Shown here in pieces: positions 9,516 to 12,500 of a stretch of DNA of 12,500 bases. The notes under the pieces were generated by a model. It had not been told where the DNA came from. It was given only the letters and a program-made list of their open reading frames with translations, and ran no database searches. The stretch is from contig CM018903.1 of the NCBI GenBank assembly GCA_009663005.1, positions 15,613,957 to 15,626,456 on the forward strand. The letters run 5' to 3'. The DNA is from Actinidia chinensis (Eukaryota; Streptophyta; Magnoliopsida; Ericales; Actinidiaceae). Numbering within the stretch: the stretch's first letter is position 1; each line of letters starts with the position of its first letter. The position numbers and the translations under genes were made by a program.

Positions 9516-10539
9516 TTGAGAACTTACTGTCTCAGGTGTTGACATTTCCTGTATCAGTGTTGATACTTGATCATCCATTTTCAAAGCGTTTAGCTACTGT
9601 CCTCGGTGCGACCATTTAAGTGTAGTCAGTGTCAACACTTGAACATCTGCCTTCAAAAGACTTTGGCTACTATTCGCAGGTGTCGACACTTTTTGTATTA
9701 GTTGTCGATACTTATCATCTATTTCTTTGAACTTTGGCTACTAATCGCAGGTGTCGACACTTCCTGCTCCAGGTGTCAACACTTCTTGTCTATCTTCCTG
9801 AAGTTTTGCCACTGAACTCAGTTGTTGACACTTCCTGTGTTAAGTGTCGACACTTCTTGTCTATCTTTATGAAGTTCTGTTACTGACCTTAAGTGTCGAC
9901 ACTTCCTGCGTCAGGCGTTAACATTTCTTGTCTATCTTTATGAAGTTCTGTTACTGACCTCAGGTGTCGACACTTCCTGTGTCAGGCGTCAACACTTCTT
10001 GTTTGTCTTTATGGAGTTTTGTCACTGACCTCAGGTGTCGACACTTCCTGTATCAGGTGTCGACACTTCATTTTCCAAATTTGAATCTTTGTTCACTGAC
10101 TTCTAGTGTCGACACTTCTTATAGATTCAAGTCTTTGGCTACTGACTTCAGGTATTGACACTTCTATAGCAGGTGTTGACTCTTCTTTCCAGAACTTGTT
10201 TCTTTATTTTCTTTGCCATTTGATCTCCGATCCCTTCACGATCATTGAGATTTCTTTCCCATAGATGTTTATGATGTTCAATAACTTCGTTCTAGAGAAA
10301 TTCATGATTTTCACATTCATCTGCCTAAGACTTTTTCAGATTCATTCAATAAGGCTTCTAGTCTCAAGGTGTCGACACCTCTGAAACAAGTGTCGACACT
10401 TTTTGGCAGAAAGTGTTTTCTAGTTTCCTTTTAACAATTGAGCTCTGAAATATAATTCTTATAAACTGCATGCTAAGTAACACAATTAGCCATTAACATA
10501 ATATTTTGTTATCATCAAAATCAAGGCATTGAGTCAACA
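9516..10539 (-). repeat. Truncated 3' LTR (U3 part), minus strand
   Basis: Read on the minus strand, the LTR starts TGTTGACTCAATGCC at 10539, directly after a polypurine tract. Its first 45 or so bases align with the start of the plus LTR at 465. It then carries a pair of GTGTCGACAC boxes (10369 and 10390) and the 71-bp array (9537-10115). About 1.0 kb remains. The expected 118-bp repeats and the poly-T/poly-A palindrome of the other LTR are not found to its left, so the 3' half is missing. The left edge is approximate and is placed where box-containing sequence gives way to tail-like sequence. Confidence 0.78.
9537..10182. repeat. Tandem array of 71-bp units with paired GTGTCGACAC palindromes
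   Basis: TGTCGACAC or a one-base variant starts at 9537, 9607, 9681, 9752, 9823, 9894, 9965, 10036 and 10107. The last seven are exactly 71 bp apart; the first two gaps are 70 and 74. A second box lies 21-23 bp further in each unit (9558, 9630, 9703, 9774, 9845, 9916, 9987, 10058). A conserved segment such as tctatctttatgaagttctg and then a 'tactgacctcagg' stretch fills the rest of the unit. Irregular boxes continue at 10153 and 10174. The box is a perfect 10-bp palindrome containing a SalI site. This lies in U3 of the minus LTR. A 64-codon frame across the repeats (9964-10158) is a by-product of the array, not a gene. Confidence 0.93.
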
Positions 10540-10554
10540 ATCTCTCCCTTTTTT
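10540..10554 (-). other. Polypurine tract of the minus-strand element
   Basis: On the minus strand AAAAAAGGGAGAGAT comes immediately before the LTR start TGTTGACTC. This tract would prime plus-strand DNA synthesis. Purine run, position and the adjoining TG agree, so the LTR edge at 10539 is well supported. Confidence 0.82.
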
Positions 10555-11259
10555 ATGATGCCAAAACTTATCAATATATAGATATGGAATTTACGCCATG
10601 ATGATTATTGTACGTGCAATCGTACCAAATTATAGCTCATAGATTGCTCCCCCTTTCTTTTGTAATTGATGCACATCTTAAAAAACTTTCAGGTTCATAT
10701 ATGCTCAATAACATCATTCATAATCTATTTACGCTCAAAAGTTCAACATATCATACAATATTCATGCCATTCCAAAAAACCCCCATAATGCCAATAATCA
10801 TATTTCTATGCATATTTTCTCCCCCTTTTTATCAATCAATCAAAAAGGGTTTGTCAATCCAACATTTATGAGACAAATTATAACTTATAAGATTAAACGA
10901 AAAAGTCTTTTAATTGAAAGCATAGGTCATGAAGTTTATAAAACTTGATTTTTCAAGAAGATCCAGTCATGACCAATGCAACTCCCCTTGCTTATAATCT
11001 TCCCCCTTTAAAAGAAATACTCAACTCATAGGCTATAAGGGCATTAACATACATATATAAGTGAACTATAGAAGCCATAAAATCCATAAACCATAAATTA
11101 TCACCATGCAAAGCCATAGATTAAGAGCAACCATAATATCCAAGAAAGGGTTTACCAAAACTCTGAACTTCCAGTCTTAGAGCTATAAGAACAATCACAG
11201 TCACAATATCATCATCCAAAACATTATAAAACAAACATCAAATTGTTCTTAAAATTGTT
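10555..11259 (-). other. 3' noncoding tail between env-like frame and LTR, with extra purine tracts
   Basis: Additional polypurine-like motifs on the minus strand occur at 10647-10662 (caaaagaaagggggagca), 10817-10830 (aaaaagggggagaaaa type), 10981-10989 (aaggggagt) and 11000-11011 (taaagggggaag). This repeated-tract tail is typical of SIRE elements. An 87-codon frame on the plus strand (10608-10871) has no recognisable domain and runs against the element, so I do not treat it as a gene. Confidence 0.65.
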
Positions 11260-12500
11260 TTAATGAGGAGATGGAGGTGGTGTGGTGATGTGAGGTGGAG
11301 GAGCTAGTGGTGAAAAAGCATGAACGAGAATAATAGGTGATGGAGTGGAAGAAGGTGATAGTGACAATTCGAGAGCCATCTCCACATTATTCTTGAACTT
11401 TGTTGCCCTTTAACGCAATGTGTATTTGCGTCTTATAGTACGAAGCAGGGCTGAAGTAGAATCATATTTTGTCTCAGATAAGTCTTCTTCTGCCCCAAGC
11501 TCAGCACTATTGCCATCATCTTTCCCTTTTTCTTTCTCACTCTCTTGGTATCTTTCTTGGCCTTGCTCCTCGTCATTCTCAGCTTCTTCCATTTCTTTCT
11601 CTATTTTACCTTCCTCTTCTTCCTGATTTTCTTCTTCTTCTTCTTCCTCCTCTTCTTCACTGTCTTCTTCTTCCATGGGGACCTTTCCTTTTCTTACTTC
11701 CTTGATTAAATTTCTCAATTTCTTTTCAGAAAACATTAAACAGAAGGCCATGTTGTCAACTTTGGTATGCAACATTTTCATCGAATCAAACATTTGAGAC
11801 ATAAAAGCATGCATCTCTACTTCAAATCCCCCAACTTTGGGCATTTCACCTCCTAAGGGTTCTTTTCCCTTCGAACTACTCTCTTTTTCTATTTTCTTTG
11901 ATGATTTAGGTGTCTATTGATTGTTTCTAAATTCATACCCCATTCGTTTCAGTGGTTTCTCATTATATTCATCGTTGATTACCTTAGGAACTCACATTAA
12001 CTCATCACCCAAGTCCACCTTAAAGTACTTAAATATTCTTGTCAAAAACATCCCATAAGCAGACTGATCTTCTTAATTGTGACCTTGTGAATTTGATCTA
12101 GAATAAATAATGCCAAATCGATTTTGGAATTGGTCATGTATGCTCATAAGAAGAACAACTTTCTAACTGATATGTGTTCATACTTTCCTACCTTAGGAAT
12201 CAATATGGTGTAGACAAAATGGTAACCAACCTCAATTCTAGAGATAATGTGTTGGCCTTAGGTTGGATATTCGCATTGACATCTTGTCCGTAGAGGACCT
12301 TCAATTGTTCTATTCTTTTTACATCTTTCCTATTCTTTTCACCACCAAGCCCCATTCCCAAGATTTTTCTTATCACCTCTCTTTTCAACTCAATTTTAAC
12401 ACCTTTGACATAGCTTTTCATGGTGTCACTATTGTATCCCTGTGTAGCATTAGTGTAAAAGTGTGCTACTAAATCGAGATAGACATCATCTCAAAGAGTG
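11260..12500 (-). pseudogene. env-like ORF pseudogene (plant retroelement post-pol frame), 5' end outside window
   Basis: The frame lies between pol and the 3' tail, where SIRE elements carry an env-like ORF of unknown function. Three frames are used on the minus strand. Frame 1 (12500-12200) has LVAHFYTNATQGYNSDT, then a KGVKIEL stretch typical of the family's N-terminal domain. Frame 2 (about 12215-12062) has YTILIPKVGKYEH and FILDQIHKV. Frame 3 (about 12063-11260) has YGMFLTRIFKYFKVDL (12057-12010) and LKRMGYEFRNN, then a helical segment, a long Glu-rich tract and a Pro-rich C-terminus (PLAPPPHITTPPPSPH) ending in TAA at 11260-11262. Stops lie at 12144-12146, 11992-11994, 11914-11916 and 11410-11412. 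The domain resembles what databases call 'putative plant transposon protein' (Transposase_32), from memory. No membrane segment is evident. It is not functional as it stands. Confidence 0.8.
11410..11844 (-). CDS. Longest open piece of the env-like pseudogene (144 codons, Glu-rich)
   Basis: This is a segment of the pseudogene above and not a separate gene. Its methionine is an internal residue: the same frame is readable upstream across two stops back to the YGMFLTR motif. Residues 1-52 look helical (FMSQMFDSMKMLHTKVDN). Residues 57-103 are almost all acidic (EEEDSEEEEEEEEEE and following), and residues 104-144 are mixed charged. The stop at 11410-11412 is followed by 49 more in-frame codons with the Pro-rich end. 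A gene finder may report it as a hypothetical acidic protein. The pyrimidine-rich complement gives two spurious plus-strand frames. Confidence 0.6.
   Translation of the reverse strand: MPKVGGFEVEMHAFMSQMFDSMKMLHTKVDNMAFCLMFSEKKLRNLIKEVRKGKVPMEEEDSEEEEEEEEEENQEEEEGKIEKEMEEAENDEEQGQERYQESEKEKGKDDGNSAELGAEEDLSETKYDSTSALLRTIRRKYTLR

Larger units (their letters stand above)
9516..12500 (-). mobile_element. Second degraded SIRE/Maximus-like retrotransposon, minus strand, 3' end only
   Basis: Read on the minus strand the order is env-like frame (12500 to 11260), noncoding tail with purine tracts (11259 to 10555), polypurine tract (10554 to 10540) and LTR (10539 to about 9516). This is the normal 3' end of a SIRE-type element. 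Its pol, gag and 5' LTR would lie to the right of the window. The LTR is cut about 1.0 kb in, lacking the R/U5-like half that the plus LTR shows. Tail-to-tail contact with the plus-strand element indicates a rearrangement or deletion at about 9515. Confidence 0.8.

Noticed and set aside
9964..10158. 64-codon plus-strand ORF
   Set aside because: It is produced by reading through the 71-bp repeats; the peptide itself is repetitive (VDTS/VNTS) and lies in a noncoding LTR.
9537..10182. CRISPR-like array
   Set aside because: The whole 71-bp unit repeats, including the sequence between boxes, so there are no unique spacers. The setting is a plant LTR, and no cas genes are present.
11420..11705. 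Two overlapping plus-strand ORFs rich in Ser and Leu
   Set aside because: They are the complement of the GAA/GAG-rich acidic tract of the minus-strand env-like frame.
12200..12421. Separate 73-codon minus-strand gene
   Set aside because: The reading frame is open upstream of its methionine to the window edge with family wording, so it is one segment of the env-like pseudogene and not a gene of its own.

Overview
This is an AT-rich, gene-poor window of a plant nuclear genome, almost certainly a flowering plant. It consists largely of decayed LTR retrotransposons. The plant call rests on a primer-binding site matching the 3' end of plant initiator methionine tRNA (TGGTATCAGAGC) directly after a long LTR. 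It is supported by gag remnants and an env-like reading frame of the type carried by plant Ty1/copia elements of the SIRE/Maximus lineage. No intact host gene, tRNA, rRNA or bacterial-type gene was found.

Layout. 1-464 is flanking DNA with a short GC-richer patch. 465-2595 is a plus-strand LTR of about 2.1 kb, followed by the PBS (2598-2610) and a heavily mutated gag pseudogene with the start of the gag-pol linker (2659 to about 4135). 4140-8390 is AT-rich and noncoding, with no recognisable protease, integrase, reverse transcriptase or RNase H. 8390-9515 looks like the 3' tail of a plus-strand SIRE-type element, with several GGGGAG purine tracts. At about 9515 the orientation flips. 9516-10539 is the 5' part of a related LTR on the minus strand, then its polypurine tract (10540-10554), its 3' tail (10555-11259) and its env-like pseudogene (11260 to past the right edge).

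The two LTRs belong to one related family. Both begin with alignable sequence around (T)TGAYTCAATG, and both carry many copies of the 10-bp palindrome GTGTCGACAC. In the minus-strand LTR these boxes sit in a tandem array of exactly 71-bp spacing with a second box 22 bp downstream in each unit. This array is the most unusual feature of the window.

How the parts relate: the LTRs would have supplied promoter and termination signals, the PBS and polypurine tract would have primed DNA synthesis, gag would have formed the particle, and the env-like frame occupies the usual place between pol and the 3' LTR. All coding parts are broken by stops and frameshifts, so both copies are old and not autonomous. 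I saw no evidence for a new functional system; the palindrome array is the best candidate for follow-up.
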